The position numbers and the translations under genes were made by a program. 64,000 nucleotides of DNA from Halalkalibacter oceani (GTDB lineage: Bacteria; Bacillota; Bacilli; Bacillales; Bacillaceae_D): contig NZ_JAMBOL010000002.1 of assembly GCF_023715605.1 (NCBI RefSeq), positions 186,001-250,000 of the forward strand, in the 5' to 3' direction. The notes beneath the pieces were generated by a model, which saw only the letters and a program-made list of their open reading frames with translations, did no database searches and was not told where the DNA came from. Shown in pieces: positions 27,562 through 36,403 of this stretch; positions within the stretch are counted from its first letter, which is position 1; the number at the start of each line of letters is the position of its first letter.

Positions 27562-27643
27562 TGTGGCTAATAGCCAGTGATTACGATGTTCCGCTGCAGG
27601 CAGCCTGTTATGAGCATCTGTATGGAAGGAGTGGAATTATACG
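27562..27643 (+). promoter_or_regulatory. Probable L19 leader (rplS 5' UTR)
   Basis: The roughly 80-base leader between the rplS promoter and its start contains short complementary stretches (GGCTAATAGCC, and GCAGGCAGCCTG flanked by GATGTTCC and GAGCATC). In Firmicutes a structured L19 leader is known at exactly this place and is thought to mediate autoregulation. I infer it from position and pairing potential only. Confidence 0.45.
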
Positions 27644-27988
27644 ATGAACAACATTATCCGTGAAATTACAAATGATCAGCTTCGCAGTGACCTGCCGGCG
27701 TTTCGTCCTGGTGACACTTTACGTGTACACGTAAAGGTTGTTGAGGGAACTCGCGAGCGTATCCAGGTTTTTGAAGGCGTCGTGATCAAGCGTCGTGGTA
27801 CTGGTGTAAGTGAAACTTTCACAGTGCGTAAGATCTCATACGGTGTAGGTGTTGAACGTACATTCCCATTACATTCACCAAAGATCGAGAAGATCGAAGT
27901 GAAGCGTCGCGGTAAAGTACGTCGTGCGAAACTTTACTACTTGCGTAATCTGCGCGGTAAAGCGGCCCGTATTAAAGAAATCCGATAA
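27644..27988 (+). CDS. rplS: 50S ribosomal protein L19
   Basis: L19 lies at the 30S-50S interface. It has 114 aa starting [18 protein letters not shown], with [34 protein letters not shown] and an Arg/Lys-rich C-terminus ending [10 protein letters not shown]. The ATG is preceded by TGGAAGGAGTGGAATTATACG. A/T-ending and CGT codons show the highly expressed gene style. It has its own promoter and a strong terminator at 28072-28118. Confidence 0.97.
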   Translation: MNNIIREITNDQLRSDLPAFRPGDTLRVHVKVVEGTRERIQVFEGVVIKRRGTGVSETFTVRKISYGVGVERTFPLHSPKIEKIEVKRRGKVRRAKLYYLRNLRGKAARIKEIR

Positions 27989-28071
27989 CACACGAAGAGA
28001 GGCTGCCTGATGCGCAGCCTCGAAACAGCGGGTAACGAAAAACGCTGTTTCCCTTGGGGTTTTCCCATACA

Positions 28072-28118
28072 AAAGAGGGTGTCCCCCAAAGCCAAGGCTT
28101 TTGGGACACCCTCTTTTT
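28072..28118 (+). terminator. Terminator after rplS
   Basis: AAAGAGGGTGTCCC... and its partner ...GGGACACCCTCTTT form a long stem (about 28072-28091 with 28095-28114) with a small internal mismatch, and a TTTTT tail follows. The left flank AAAA would also permit weak termination on the minus strand. Upstream, AAACAGCG/CGCTGTTT (28024-28050) forms a smaller hairpin. Confidence 0.85.
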
Positions 28119-28244
28119 GTTTTAAAGAGATATTACAGGTTGAAAAAAGGGTAGAGGATTGTCAGAGCTTCGATATTCATAAGGAAGCAAGCATGTGATA
28201 AACTATGGCATAGTCAGGTAAATGTTTGTAATGGAGGCATGGGT

Positions 28245-28778
28245 ATGAGTGAGAAAAAAAAGGAATCATGGGAATGGCTAAAAGCGGTAATTGTAGCCCT
28301 TGTTCTCGCTTTTTTGATTCGGCAGTTTTTGTTTGCCCCGGTGATCGTCGATGGGGAGTCAATGCTTCCGACATTGGAAGACAGCGATCGCTTAATTGTC
28401 AATAAAATCGGTTATGTTTTTGGGGAGCCGGAGCGCTTTGATATTATCGTTTTCCATGCCCCGGCCGGCAAGGACTATATTAAGCGGGTAATCGGTTTAC
28501 CTGGTGATCGCGTCGAGTATCGCGATGATACGCTTTATATTAATGGAGAGCCGTTTGAGGAACCCTATTTAGATGAACTGCGGCCGTTGTATCAGGATGG
28601 TCTGACCGGTGATTTCGAGCTCGATGGTGTCGTGCCGGAGGATGAATTGTTTGTCCTTGGAGACAACCGCTGGCATAGCCGTGACAGCCGCGATATTGGC
28701 ACGGTTCATATTGATGAAGTGATCGGCAAGGCGAATGTCGTGTTTTGGCCGATCTCAAATATACGAATTGCAAAGTAG
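28245..28778 (+). CDS. lepB: Type I signal peptidase
   Basis: This membrane-bound serine protease removes signal peptides from secreted proteins. It has 177 aa with one N-terminal transmembrane helix (about residues 10-29) and the catalytic domain outside. The nucleophile Ser39 sits in DGESMLPT and the general-base Lys80 in DYIKRVIGLPGD. GDNRWHSRDSRDIG is the conserved box E. The start at 28245 is chosen because GGAGG stands 7 bases away. The ATG at 28239 is too close. It is the short, prokaryotic-type SipS form, adjacent to rbgA. B. subtilis lacks a signal peptidase gene here, while other Bacillaceae have one. Confidence 0.92.
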   Translation: MSEKKKESWEWLKAVIVALVLAFLIRQFLFAPVIVDGESMLPTLEDSDRLIVNKIGYVFGEPERFDIIVFHAPAGKDYIKRVIGLPGDRVEYRDDTLYINGEPFEEPYLDELRPLYQDGLTGDFELDGVVPEDELFVLGDNRWHSRDSRDIGTVHIDEVIGKANVVFWPISNIRIAK

Positions 28779-28788
28779 GTGAAGCAGC

Positions 28789-29640
28789 ATGACGATTCAG
28801 TGGTTTCCCGGACATATGGCCAAAGCGCGCCGTGAAGTAACAGAGAAGCTCGGCTTTATCGACGTCATTATTGAGCTGCTAGATGCGCGTGTCCCGCTTG
28901 CATCGAGAAATCCGATGATTGATGAAATCGTCGCCCATAAACCAAGGCTCGTGCTATTAAATAAAGCAGATTTAGCCGATCCGGCGATCACGGAGCGCTG
29001 GAAACAGTATTTTGAAGAAAAAGGGGCGCTCGTGCTGGCGATCAATGCGCAAACGGGAAAAGGAACCGAAAAAATCGCCGCTGCCTGCACAAAGCTGGCA
29101 CAGCCGCTCATTGAGAAATGGCGTTCAAAAGGAATGAAGCCCAGAGCGATCAGGGCGATGATTCTCGGGATCCCGAATGTCGGAAAATCGACGCTCATTA
29201 ACCGGCTGGCGCAAAAGCGGACAGCGCAGGTCGGGGATCGTCCTGGCGTGACGAAGCGGCAGCAGTGGATCAAAGTAGGAAAAGAGCTGGAACTGCTCGA
29301 TACGCCCGGGATATTATGGCCTAAATTTGAAGATCAGATAATTGGCTACCGCTTGGCGGCGACCGGAGCGATTAAGGATGAACTCCTTGATTTTCAAGAT
29401 ATCGCGCTGTTCGTCTTACGTTATATGAAGGACGCCTATCCAACATTGATTCAAAGCCGTTACAAGCTTGATGAGATACCGGAAGACGGGTTAGCTTTAT
29501 TTGAAGAGATTGGGCGAAAGCGCGGCTGTCTGCTGCCTGGTGGCGCGGTTCATTATGACAAGGCGGCTGAAATTATCCTGCGGGAAACAAGAGCAGGAAC
29601 GATAGGCCGGATTTCTTTGGAAAGGCCTGATCAGCAGTAA
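28789..29640 (+). CDS. rbgA: Ribosome biogenesis GTPase RbgA (YlqF)
   Basis: RbgA is required for late 50S assembly, at the stage of L16 incorporation. It has 283 aa and is circularly permuted, with LLNKADLAD (G4) before [15 protein letters not shown] (P-loop, about residue 126), then the G2 Thr of [10 protein letters not shown] and DTPGILWPK (G3). The N-terminus [17 protein letters not shown] is characteristic. The ATG is 10 bases after lepB, with AGGTGAAGCAGC upstream. A terminator follows. Confidence 0.96.
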   Translation: MTIQWFPGHMAKARREVTEKLGFIDVIIELLDARVPLASRNPMIDEIVAHKPRLVLLNKADLADPAITERWKQYFEEKGALVLAINAQTGKGTEKIAAACTKLAQPLIEKWRSKGMKPRAIRAMILGIPNVGKSTLINRLAQKRTAQVGDRPGVTKRQQWIKVGKELELLDTPGILWPKFEDQIIGYRLAATGAIKDELLDFQDIALFVLRYMKDAYPTLIQSRYKLDEIPEDGLALFEEIGRKRGCLLPGGAVHYDKAAEIILRETRAGTIGRISLERPDQQ

Positions 29641-29663
29641 AAAAGCGCAGCTGTCCGGCTGCA

Positions 29664-29712
29664 AAAGAGAGGGACGAGGGCTGGCAGGCTTGGCGTTGGC
29701 CTCTCTTTTTTG
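29664..29712 (+). terminator. Terminator after rbgA
   Basis: AAAAGAGAGG on the left and CCTCTCTTTTTT on the right form a stem enclosing a GC-rich inner part (about 29674-29698), with a T6 tail. It closes the lepB-rbgA unit. Confidence 0.7.
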
Positions 29713-29811
29713 TTTCAACGGTTCCTGCTTTAGATAAGCTGAAGAAGAACCGATATAGAAAATAAGAAGAAAAATTAGCCGGTTAGATGTAAGGAAAAAT
29801 AAGGAGATAAA

Positions 29812-30573
29812 ATGAAACAATCGATTCAGCATATTAGACAACTACTTGAACAGCCGGAAGTTGAACAGGAGCAGCTTGACAGGCTGGCCGGAGACGAACG
29901 CAAAGGAGTTCAAACGTTACTGAAGCAATATAGGAAGCGGCAGGAGCAACGGCAGCAGTTGCTGGCGATGCATGAGCGAATGAACGAGTACGAGCGACAG
30001 TTGCGCTCACAGGGCTATCATGCGCTGGCGGGAATCGATGAAGTCGGTCGTGGCCCGCTCGCCGGTCCGGTCGTCGCCGCAGCCGTCATTCTTCCTCCGG
30101 ACTTCAGGCTGCTCGGCTTAACCGATTCGAAAAAGCTGTCGAAACAAAAACGTGAGGCGTTTTCTGAAATAATCAAACGGGAAGCGATCGCTTATTCCAT
30201 TGAAATGGTGCATGCTGCTGAAATTGATCGGATCAATATCTATCAAGCTACGAAAACAGCGATGCAGACGGCCATCTCGACGTTACATAAAGAGCCGGAC
30301 TATCTTTTGCTTGACGCAATGAGTCTTCAGCTCGACATTCCGCAAACAAGCCTGATCAAAGGCGATGAAAAAAGCATCACGATCGCCGCCAGCTCCGTTA
30401 TCGCCAAGGTGGCGCGTGATACATATATGGCTGAGCTTGAAACGAAATATCCGGGCTACGGCTTTTCACACCACGCCGGGTACGGGACGAAGGAGCATTT
30501 GGAGGCGATCGACCGCCTCGGCGTGACGCCCGAGCATCGCCGTTCGTTCAGACCGGTGCAGGAAAGAGCGTAA
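29812..30573 (+). CDS. rnhB: Ribonuclease HII
   Basis: RNase HII cleaves RNA-DNA hybrids and removes misincorporated ribonucleotides. It has 253 aa. A Gln/Glu-rich N-terminal extension (about residues 1-70) precedes the catalytic domain, as in B. subtilis. GIDEVGRGPLAGP carries the first DE pair, LTDSKKLS and DAMSLQ the further acidic residues, and SHHAGYGTKEHLEAI closes the fold. The ATG follows TAAGGAGATAAA. It is 22 bases from ylqG. Confidence 0.95.
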   Translation: MKQSIQHIRQLLEQPEVEQEQLDRLAGDERKGVQTLLKQYRKRQEQRQQLLAMHERMNEYERQLRSQGYHALAGIDEVGRGPLAGPVVAAAVILPPDFRLLGLTDSKKLSKQKREAFSEIIKREAIAYSIEMVHAAEIDRINIYQATKTAMQTAISTLHKEPDYLLLDAMSLQLDIPQTSLIKGDEKSITIAASSVIAKVARDTYMAELETKYPGYGFSHHAGYGTKEHLEAIDRLGVTPEHRRSFRPVQERA

Positions 30574-30594
30574 GAACAGCTAGGAGGGAAGAAG

Positions 30595-32334
30595 ATGATA
30601 CAGTCGCGCATTCATAATGAAGGGATCGGTCAGCCATCCCAGCCTCGGCCATTACACCTTACCCAAGGCCAGGTGTTTCAGGGACGGATCGCTAAGCTTT
30701 ATCCGCAGAACATGGCCGCCTTACAGGTTCACGGGACGACGGTGACAGCTCGTCTGGAAGCCGCTCTGACAGCAGGTCAGCGCTATTGGTTTGAAGTCCA
30801 GGAAAGCGCGGGGATCCCGCGGCTGCGCGTCTTAGATGATAACGCGATCAGACAACGGGAAGGGCTTGGCGACCAGCCTTCGATCCAAAAGCTGATCCAG
30901 CAGCTCTCCCTCCCGGCTTCAAAGGAAACAGAAGCATTTGTCCGCCACCTGTCGGAACAGCAGCAGCCCTTTACCCGGCAAACGGTCGTCAGTGGCTCGC
31001 AGCTGTTGACCGAGCTGCAGCAATTTAATCAAAGAGGCTTTCAGACACTGATTGAGATGATGCAACGTCAGCTTCCTTTAACGAAAGAGACGTTTCAGGC
31101 TTACCAGTCGCTTACATTGAGCCCTTCGCTGACCCAGCAGCTGCAGCAGCTAAGTCAGATGCTGGAACAAAGCACGCATCCCGCCACCGGTCAGCTTAGA
31201 CAGCTAACAGCTGCGCTCGTTCATCCTGATCAGCAGGCGAAACCGTCGCCGATTGTTCAGCTGTTGGCCCAATTTGCCACCGAAGGAGAAGGAGACGTAA
31301 GCCGGGGCGCCGGCCAGCTTCTCGCTCGTCTTGGCATTATCGAGGCAGGAGCAAGCCGTTCGCAGCTTGCCAGTCAATTTCAGACCGCGGTGCTTCATCC
31401 GGCGAATCGTGAAATCGTCGCTTCACTTTGGCCGGATTTGAGGAGCGGACAGGGAGCCGAACTGAGCAGGCTTGAACCGCGGCAATTTCTTGAAACGATG
31501 CTCGGCCGTCTGTCGATACCGGCAGGGAAAGAAGGGGAGCCAGCCTTGCAGCAGTTGCTCCAGCTTTTGCAAAGCAAAGAACCGGCGGCAGCTATTCATA
31601 GCCGCTGGCTGACGTTGCCGCAGCAGGAGCTGTCAGCAAGCGAGAGGGCGGCTTTTCTCCAGGTGCTTGAATCAGGCTCCCCGTTTGCTCAGGAGAAGGG
31701 CGGAGCCGCCAAGCATTTGCAACATGTACTCCAGCTGCTTGGCTATCAGCATGAACGCGATGTTAGTCGCCTGCTACAGGGAGAGCTGACGAGAGAGACG
31801 ATCGTGACGGATCGTGTAAAGGCGCAATTGCTCCAGCTTCAGCAACAGGATCTTCCGGCGGGACTGAAGGAGCAGGTCAATCAGACGCTTCAGCGGCTGA
31901 CCGGTCAACAGCTGCTCGCTCAGGAGCAAAATGGCCCGTATCAGCAGTTGATTCTCCAGCTTCCGTTAACCCTCGGTGCGTGGCAGACCGACATGACGGT
32001 TCAATGGGAAGGGAAAAAACAGCAGAACGGGGAGCTGAATCCCGATTACTGCCGCATTCTCTTTTATTTAACACTTGAACAGCTTGAGGAGACCATTGTC
32101 GATGTCCAGATTCAAAACCGAATTGTGGCGGTGACCGTTTATAATGAACACGAAAGCCCCGATGCGCTGATCAATGTATTAGTACCGACCTTGAAAAAGG
32201 GTCTTGCCGAGCACAATTATCAATTGCTTTCGGTAAAATGGCGCAAGATGAAGGATGCGCAGGCGAGCTCGCAGCAGGCAAATCATTTGTATAAGCCCCA
32301 TGTGCATTATCAGGGAGTGGATGTGAGAATATGA
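30595..32334 (+). CDS. ylqG: FliK-like protein YlqG (flagellar hook-length-control-like C-terminus)
   Basis: This 579-aa protein is extremely rich in Gln and Leu, with low-complexity helices over about residues 80-420. The C-terminal 110 residues (LPLTLGAWQTDMTVQWEG onward) resemble the compact C-terminal domain of FliK/hook-length-control proteins, which binds the FlhB cytoplasmic domain. It has no signal peptide or membrane segment. The ATG follows TAGGAGGGAAGAAG. Its stop overlaps ylqH (ATGA), so it is coupled to an FlhB-like fragment. In B. subtilis the pair occupies the same place and YlqG is uncharacterised. It is distinct from the true fliK in the flagellar operon. Confidence 0.8.
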   Translation: MIQSRIHNEGIGQPSQPRPLHLTQGQVFQGRIAKLYPQNMAALQVHGTTVTARLEAALTAGQRYWFEVQESAGIPRLRVLDDNAIRQREGLGDQPSIQKLIQQLSLPASKETEAFVRHLSEQQQPFTRQTVVSGSQLLTELQQFNQRGFQTLIEMMQRQLPLTKETFQAYQSLTLSPSLTQQLQQLSQMLEQSTHPATGQLRQLTAALVHPDQQAKPSPIVQLLAQFATEGEGDVSRGAGQLLARLGIIEAGASRSQLASQFQTAVLHPANREIVASLWPDLRSGQGAELSRLEPRQFLETMLGRLSIPAGKEGEPALQQLLQLLQSKEPAAAIHSRWLTLPQQELSASERAAFLQVLESGSPFAQEKGGAAKHLQHVLQLLGYQHERDVSRLLQGELTRETIVTDRVKAQLLQLQQQDLPAGLKEQVNQTLQRLTGQQLLAQEQNGPYQQLILQLPLTLGAWQTDMTVQWEGKKQQNGELNPDYCRILFYLTLEQLEETIVDVQIQNRIVAVTVYNEHESPDALINVLVPTLKKGLAEHNYQLLSVKWRKMKDAQASSQQANHLYKPHVHYQGVDVRI

Positions 32335-32600
32335 AGCAGGAACGAAAAAAGCAGGCTGTCGCCCTCCGTTATCAGGCTGAAACAGATGTTTCGCCGAAAG
32401 TGGTTGCTAAAGGGAAAGGCTATATCGCGGAGGAACTGATTGCGAAGGCGAAGGAAAACGACGTTCCGATTCAGGAGGATCCTTCCCTTGTCGAAATGCT
32501 CGCTCAGCTTGAGGTGAATCAGGCGATTCCGCCGGAGCTTTATGAAGTCGTTGCCGAAGTGTTTTCTTTTATTTATAAAATTGACCAGCACCAAAAATAA
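32331..32600 (+). CDS. ylqH: FlhB C-terminal-like protein YlqH (FhlB)
   Basis: This 89-aa protein aligns with the part of FlhB that lies just after its self-cleavage site. AVALRY and VVAKGKGYIAEELIAKA correspond to AIALRY and VVAKGVDFVAQKIKGVA in the FlhB of this window. It thus resembles a free-standing, already cleaved FlhB C-terminal fragment and lacks the NPTH motif and membrane part. Such FhlB proteins are known in Bacillus. Its overlap with ylqG suggests a FliK-FlhB-like partnership outside the flagellar operon. Confidence 0.88.
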   Translation: MKQERKKQAVALRYQAETDVSPKVVAKGKGYIAEELIAKAKENDVPIQEDPSLVEMLAQLEVNQAIPPELYEVVAEVFSFIYKIDQHQK

Positions 32601-32603
32601 GTC

Positions 32604-32633
32604 TGATAGTGGGTCAATCAAAAGGATATACTA
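32604..32633 (+). promoter_or_regulatory. Possible sigma-G/sigma-F forespore promoter
   Basis: TATACTA (32627-32633) matches six of seven positions of the forespore -10 (CATNNTA-type). TGATA at 32604-32608, 18 bases upstream, resembles the -35 TGAATA. It lies 35 bases before a SASP-like gene. It is weak alone but fits the coding context. A normal sigma-A reading of TATACT lacks a -35. Confidence 0.4.
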
Positions 32634-32667
32634 TGCCCATAACGTCTTACTATAGGAGGGCTGGTCG

Positions 32668-32856
32668 ATGAAGGAAAATAAATTGCTTGTCCCTGAAGCG
32701 ATCTCTTTTATGGAAAGCTATCAGGAGGAATACGCGCAGGAATTCGGCGTGCATTTTTCCGTCCAGGAGACAGACGCCAAGGCGAAAGATATGACAAAGG
32801 AAATGCTCAAGAAACAAAGCAAGGAATCAAAAAAGAAAGCGGATAAGCAGCAATAA
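32668..32856 (+). CDS. Small SASP-like protein (divergent alpha/beta-type)
   Basis: This 62-aa protein has a clear TAGGAGGGCTGGTCG ribosome-binding site. LLVPEA (residues 6-11) and EEYAQEFGVHF (20-30) match the opening and central signature of alpha/beta-type small acid-soluble spore proteins, which bind and protect spore DNA. The canonical Gly-rich second half (NGSVGGEITKRL) is replaced by DAKAKDMTKEMLKKQ and a very basic Lys/Ser tail. The length is usual for SASP. A sigma-G-like promoter precedes it. It could alternatively be an unrelated small charged protein. The SASP call is by pattern recognition only. Confidence 0.55.
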   Translation: MKENKLLVPEAISFMESYQEEYAQEFGVHFSVQETDAKAKDMTKEMLKKQSKESKKKADKQQ

Positions 32857-32886
32857 GGGGATGCCTTAACAGAAGCATCTCCCTTT
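32855..32886 (+). terminator. Terminator after the SASP-like gene
   Basis: AAGGGGATGC (32855-32864) pairs with GCATCTCCCTT with one bulge, and TTTT follows. The stem includes the stop codon region, making the small gene a self-contained transcription unit. Confidence 0.65.
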
Positions 32887-33143
32887 TGGCGTACTTCCAC
32901 AAATGGTGACCGCAGCTAGTGCGGCCGCCCCCCTTTTTTGATCATCTAATCATTTCTTCTCAGGCCGACCGAAAAGCCCCCTCTTCCTTTTTGCGCCGGC
33001 CCTTTAATTTATTTAGCATCTACTTGGATTTCCCCTCCCAAAAAGACGAAATAAGTGCTAAAATAGAAGAGGATTTTGCCGGACATGATCGATTTTTATC
33101 AGACGGCTTAAATTACATGCATTGATAGGAGGCTGGAGAGAGA

Positions 33144-34304
33144 ATGAATATCCATGAGTATCAAGGAAAAGAGCTCCTTCGTCAATACGGCGTTGCAGTT
33201 CCCAATGGGAAAGTAGCGTTCTCTGTTGAAGAAGCAGTAGAAGCAGCAAAAGAGTTAGGAACAGACGTTTGTGTCGTGAAAGCACAAATCCATGCAGGTG
33301 GCCGTGGTAAGGCTGGAGGAGTCAAGGTTGCGAAAAATCTTGACGAAGTACGTACATATGCTGCTGATATTCTTGGTAAAACGCTAGTCACTCACCAGAC
33401 AGGTCCAGAAGGTAAGGAAGTAAAGCGCTTACTAATCGAAGAAGGCTGCGATATTAAAAATGAATACTATATCGGGCTCGTTCTTGATCGCGCGACATCA
33501 CGCGTCGTAATGATGGCTTCTGAAGAAGGCGGAACGGAAATTGAAGAAGTAGCAGAAGCAACTCCGGAAAAGATTTTTAAAGAGGTCATTGATCCGGCTG
33601 TTGGCCTGCAAGGTTTCCAGGCACGCCGACTCGCTTTTAACATTAACATTCCAAAGGAGCTTGTTGGTCAAGCTGTTAAATTTATGATGGGCTTGTATAA
33701 AGCCTTTGTTGAAAAGGATTGCTCGATTGCCGAGATCAACCCGCTTGTGACAACTGGCGACGGAAAAGTAATGGCGCTTGATGCGAAGCTGAACTTTGAC
33801 TCCAACGCGCTTTATCGTCAGAAGGATGTGCTTGAGTACCGCGATTTGGAAGAAGAGGATCCGAAGGAAATCGAAGCTTCCAAATATGACTTAAGCTATA
33901 TTTCATTGGATGGCAACATCGGATGTATGGTCAACGGTGCCGGTTTGGCGATGGCAACGATGGACATCATCAAGCATTACAATGGTGACCCGGCCAACTT
34001 CCTTGATGTAGGGGGCGGTGCTACTGCCGAGAAAGTAACGGAAGCATTCAAGATCATTCTTTCCGATGATAACGTAAAAGGAATCTTCGTCAACATTTTC
34101 GGTGGAATTATGAAATGTGACATTATCGCGGAAGGCGTCGTCGAAGCGACGAAGCAAGTAGGCTTGGAAATTCCGCTTGTCGTACGTCTTGAAGGAACAA
34201 ATGTTGACTTAGGGAAAAAGATTCTTAAAGAATCCGGCTTAAACATCACAGCTGCTGATTCGATGGCTGACGGCGCACAAAAAATTGTTTCATTAGTGAA
34301 ATAG
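33144..34304 (+). CDS. sucC: Succinyl-CoA synthetase beta subunit (ADP-forming)
   Basis: This is the TCA-cycle enzyme subunit that binds nucleotide and succinate. It has 386 aa. The N-terminal ATP-grasp fold shows [35 protein letters not shown] and EINPLV. The C-terminal CoA-ligase-like domain has [15 protein letters not shown] and LDVGGGAT. The ATG follows ATAGGAGGCTGGAGAGAGA. It is partnered with sucD 18 bases downstream. Codon use is of the highly expressed type. A 257-base leader region upstream shows no clear -35/-10 pair. Confidence 0.97.
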   Translation: MNIHEYQGKELLRQYGVAVPNGKVAFSVEEAVEAAKELGTDVCVVKAQIHAGGRGKAGGVKVAKNLDEVRTYAADILGKTLVTHQTGPEGKEVKRLLIEEGCDIKNEYYIGLVLDRATSRVVMMASEEGGTEIEEVAEATPEKIFKEVIDPAVGLQGFQARRLAFNINIPKELVGQAVKFMMGLYKAFVEKDCSIAEINPLVTTGDGKVMALDAKLNFDSNALYRQKDVLEYRDLEEEDPKEIEASKYDLSYISLDGNIGCMVNGAGLAMATMDIIKHYNGDPANFLDVGGGATAEKVTEAFKIILSDDNVKGIFVNIFGGIMKCDIIAEGVVEATKQVGLEIPLVVRLEGTNVDLGKKILKESGLNITAADSMADGAQKIVSLVK

Positions 34305-34322
34305 AAAGGCGGGGACACGATA

Positions 34323-35228
34323 ATGAGCATCCTAATTAATAAAGATACGAAAGTAATCGTTCAAGGGATTACAGGAGCAACCGGCTTGTTTCATACACAG
34401 CAGGCGGTTGAATATGGAACGAAGATTGTCGGCGGCGTAACGCCGGGTAAAGGCGGCACAGAGGTTGAAGGGATTCCGGTCTTTGATACCGTTGAGCAGG
34501 CTGTAAAAGAAACAGGAGCAAATGTAACGGTTATTTATGTACCGCCGGCGTTCGCTGCCGATGCGATTATGGAAGCGGTCGATGCGGAGCTTGATTTGGC
34601 GATTTGTATTACAGAAGGCATTCCTGTGCTCGATATGGTCAAGGTTAAACGTTTCATGGAAGGCAAAAAGACGCGTTTAATCGGTCCGAACTGCCCTGGG
34701 GTTATTACTCCTGATGAATGTAAGATCGGAATTATGCCTGGCTATATTCATAAAAAAGGTCATGTTGGTGTTGTGTCGCGTTCCGGTACATTAACGTATG
34801 AAGCGGTTCACCAATTATCAACAAACGGAATCGGTCAATCTTCCGCCGTCGGAATCGGGGGAGACCCGGTTAACGGCACAAACTTTATTGATGTTCTTCA
34901 GCTTTTCAACGAGGATCCAGACACGTATGCGGTGATCATGATTGGAGAGATCGGCGGAACAGCAGAGGAAGAGGCAGCCGAGTGGATTAAAGAAAATATG
35001 ACAAAGCCGGTTGTCGGCTTTATCGGCGGTCAAACAGCCCCTCCTGGAAAGCGGATGGGTCATGCCGGTGCGATTATTTCCGGAGGAAAAGGAACAGCGG
35101 CTGAAAAGATCAAAACGTTGGAAAGCTGCGGCGTAAAAGTAGCGGAAACTCCATCTGTTATGGGACAAACGCTGATCTCTGTTTTGGAAGAAAAAGGTAT
35201 TCTGGAAAAGTGTAAAACACACAGCTAA
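34323..35228 (+). CDS. sucD: Succinyl-CoA synthetase alpha subunit
   Basis: This subunit binds CoA and carries the phosphohistidine intermediate. It has 301 aa. [15 protein letters not shown] near the N-terminus is the CoA-binding Rossmann segment. [10 protein letters not shown] is the ligase signature, and the active-site His lies in [17 protein letters not shown] (about residue 246). The ATG follows AAAGGCGGGGACACGATA. It is followed by a hairpin at 35295-35338. Confidence 0.97.
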   Translation: MSILINKDTKVIVQGITGATGLFHTQQAVEYGTKIVGGVTPGKGGTEVEGIPVFDTVEQAVKETGANVTVIYVPPAFAADAIMEAVDAELDLAICITEGIPVLDMVKVKRFMEGKKTRLIGPNCPGVITPDECKIGIMPGYIHKKGHVGVVSRSGTLTYEAVHQLSTNGIGQSSAVGIGGDPVNGTNFIDVLQLFNEDPDTYAVIMIGEIGGTAEEEAAEWIKENMTKPVVGFIGGQTAPPGKRMGHAGAIISGGKGTAAEKIKTLESCGVKVAETPSVMGQTLISVLEEKGILEKCKTHS

Positions 35229-35294
35229 TTTCCAAAAAAAATTGTCATAAAATTGTCGATTTCTCATTTTGAGAGAATAAGACAAAAGTAGCGC

Positions 35295-35338
35295 AGAGGC
35301 CGGGCAAAAGGGAAAAAACAACCTTTTGCCTAGCCTCT
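35295..35338 (+). terminator. Hairpin after sucD
   Basis: AGAGGCCGGGCAAAAGG (35295-35311) pairs with CCTTTTGCCTAGCCTCT (35322-35338) with a small mismatch. The A-rich 10-base loop GAAAAAACAA is almost the same as in the codY terminator (43875). No T-run follows, so termination may be incomplete. Confidence 0.6.
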
Positions 35339-35389
35339 GTAATAAATTCCGCCTATCGTTTACTGATAACAAGGAGGGATATGCGGCGT

Positions 35390-36280
35390 ATGACGACGTT
35401 TCGGATGAAATGGATTCATCTCCACAGCTGCTTTGGAGCAAACAGAAAGCTTTTTCAGAAAATAATCGACGATGATCCAGAGCTTCATTTCATTTATCAG
35501 TATAGACCGGCCGATCTCGAGAAAGTATTTACTCTTCCCCCAACTAAAGCGATGATGCTTCATCAGACCCTTCACCGAATATCTCCAGCTCAGCTTGAGC
35601 AACTTTTCCAAGAACAGGGCATTTGCCCGATCACCTTGCACGATTCCACCTATCCATGTTTGTTACAGCATATTTATGATCCCCCTTTTGTGTTATATAC
35701 GCAAGGCTTGCAGCATATTCTGGCAAATAAGCGGACGGTCGCTGTCGTCGGAACGAGAAAGCCGACTGAGGCAGGGATGAAAAGCGCTGCCTATTTTGTT
35801 CACGCTTTGGTAGAAAACGACTGGACCATTGTCAGCGGTCTCGCCCGCGGGATTGATGCGCACGCCCACCAACAGGCGATCCGGACGAACGGCCGGACGA
35901 TCGCCGTACTCGCCTCAGGGTTCCATTTTCCTTATCCGCAAGAAAGCAAATCATTATTTCAATATATGGCAAAATGGCAGCTGCTTGTCAGTGAATATCC
36001 CCCATGGGTCAGGCCGCGCAAATGGCATTTCCCAGTCAGAAACCGGATTGTCAGCGGCCTCTCGCAGGCTGTTGTCGTCATAGAGGCGAAGAAAAAAAGC
36101 GGATCCCTGATTACAGCGGATCAGGCGCTCGAACAGGGGCGGGATGTGTTCGCCGTGCCGGGCTCGATTTTTTCCGCTGAATCAGAAGGGACGAATCGCC
36201 TGATCCAGCAAGGAGCAAAGCTGATTTTAACAAAAGAGGACCTGCTTCAGGAGCTGCCAAATGTTACCGGAAAAAGCTGA
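35390..36280 (+). CDS. dprA: DNA processing protein DprA (Smf)
   Basis: DprA loads RecA on single-stranded DNA during transformation. It has 296 aa. The Rossmann-like core includes VVGTRKPTEAGMKSA, SGLARGIDAHAHQQA, RNRIVSGLSQAVVVIEA and SGSLITADQALEQGRDVFAVPGS. The start is uncertain: AAGGAGG stands 2 bases before the ATG at 35381 and 11 before the one at 35390. The latter is preferred. The region before about residue 95 is poorly conserved, as usual for DprA. It is convergent with nothing and leads into topA after 123 bases. Confidence 0.92.
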   Translation: MTTFRMKWIHLHSCFGANRKLFQKIIDDDPELHFIYQYRPADLEKVFTLPPTKAMMLHQTLHRISPAQLEQLFQEQGICPITLHDSTYPCLLQHIYDPPFVLYTQGLQHILANKRTVAVVGTRKPTEAGMKSAAYFVHALVENDWTIVSGLARGIDAHAHQQAIRTNGRTIAVLASGFHFPYPQESKSLFQYMAKWQLLVSEYPPWVRPRKWHFPVRNRIVSGLSQAVVVIEAKKKSGSLITADQALEQGRDVFAVPGSIFSAESEGTNRLIQQGAKLILTKEDLLQELPNVTGKS

Positions 36281-36403
36281 CGACAGCTGCTCATTTTGAG
36301 CGATTTTCGGAAAAGAATTTAAGCTGCCGTTTGACAAATGGAGAAAGTCTGTTTAATAATAGGGAAGATTTTAATATATTCTTCGAGAGAGGGAGCTGCT
36401 TAC

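Noticed and set aside
34818-35441. 207-codon minus-strand frame across sucD and its downstream region
   Set aside because: It is mostly antisense to sucD and crosses the terminator hairpin. No family resemblance.
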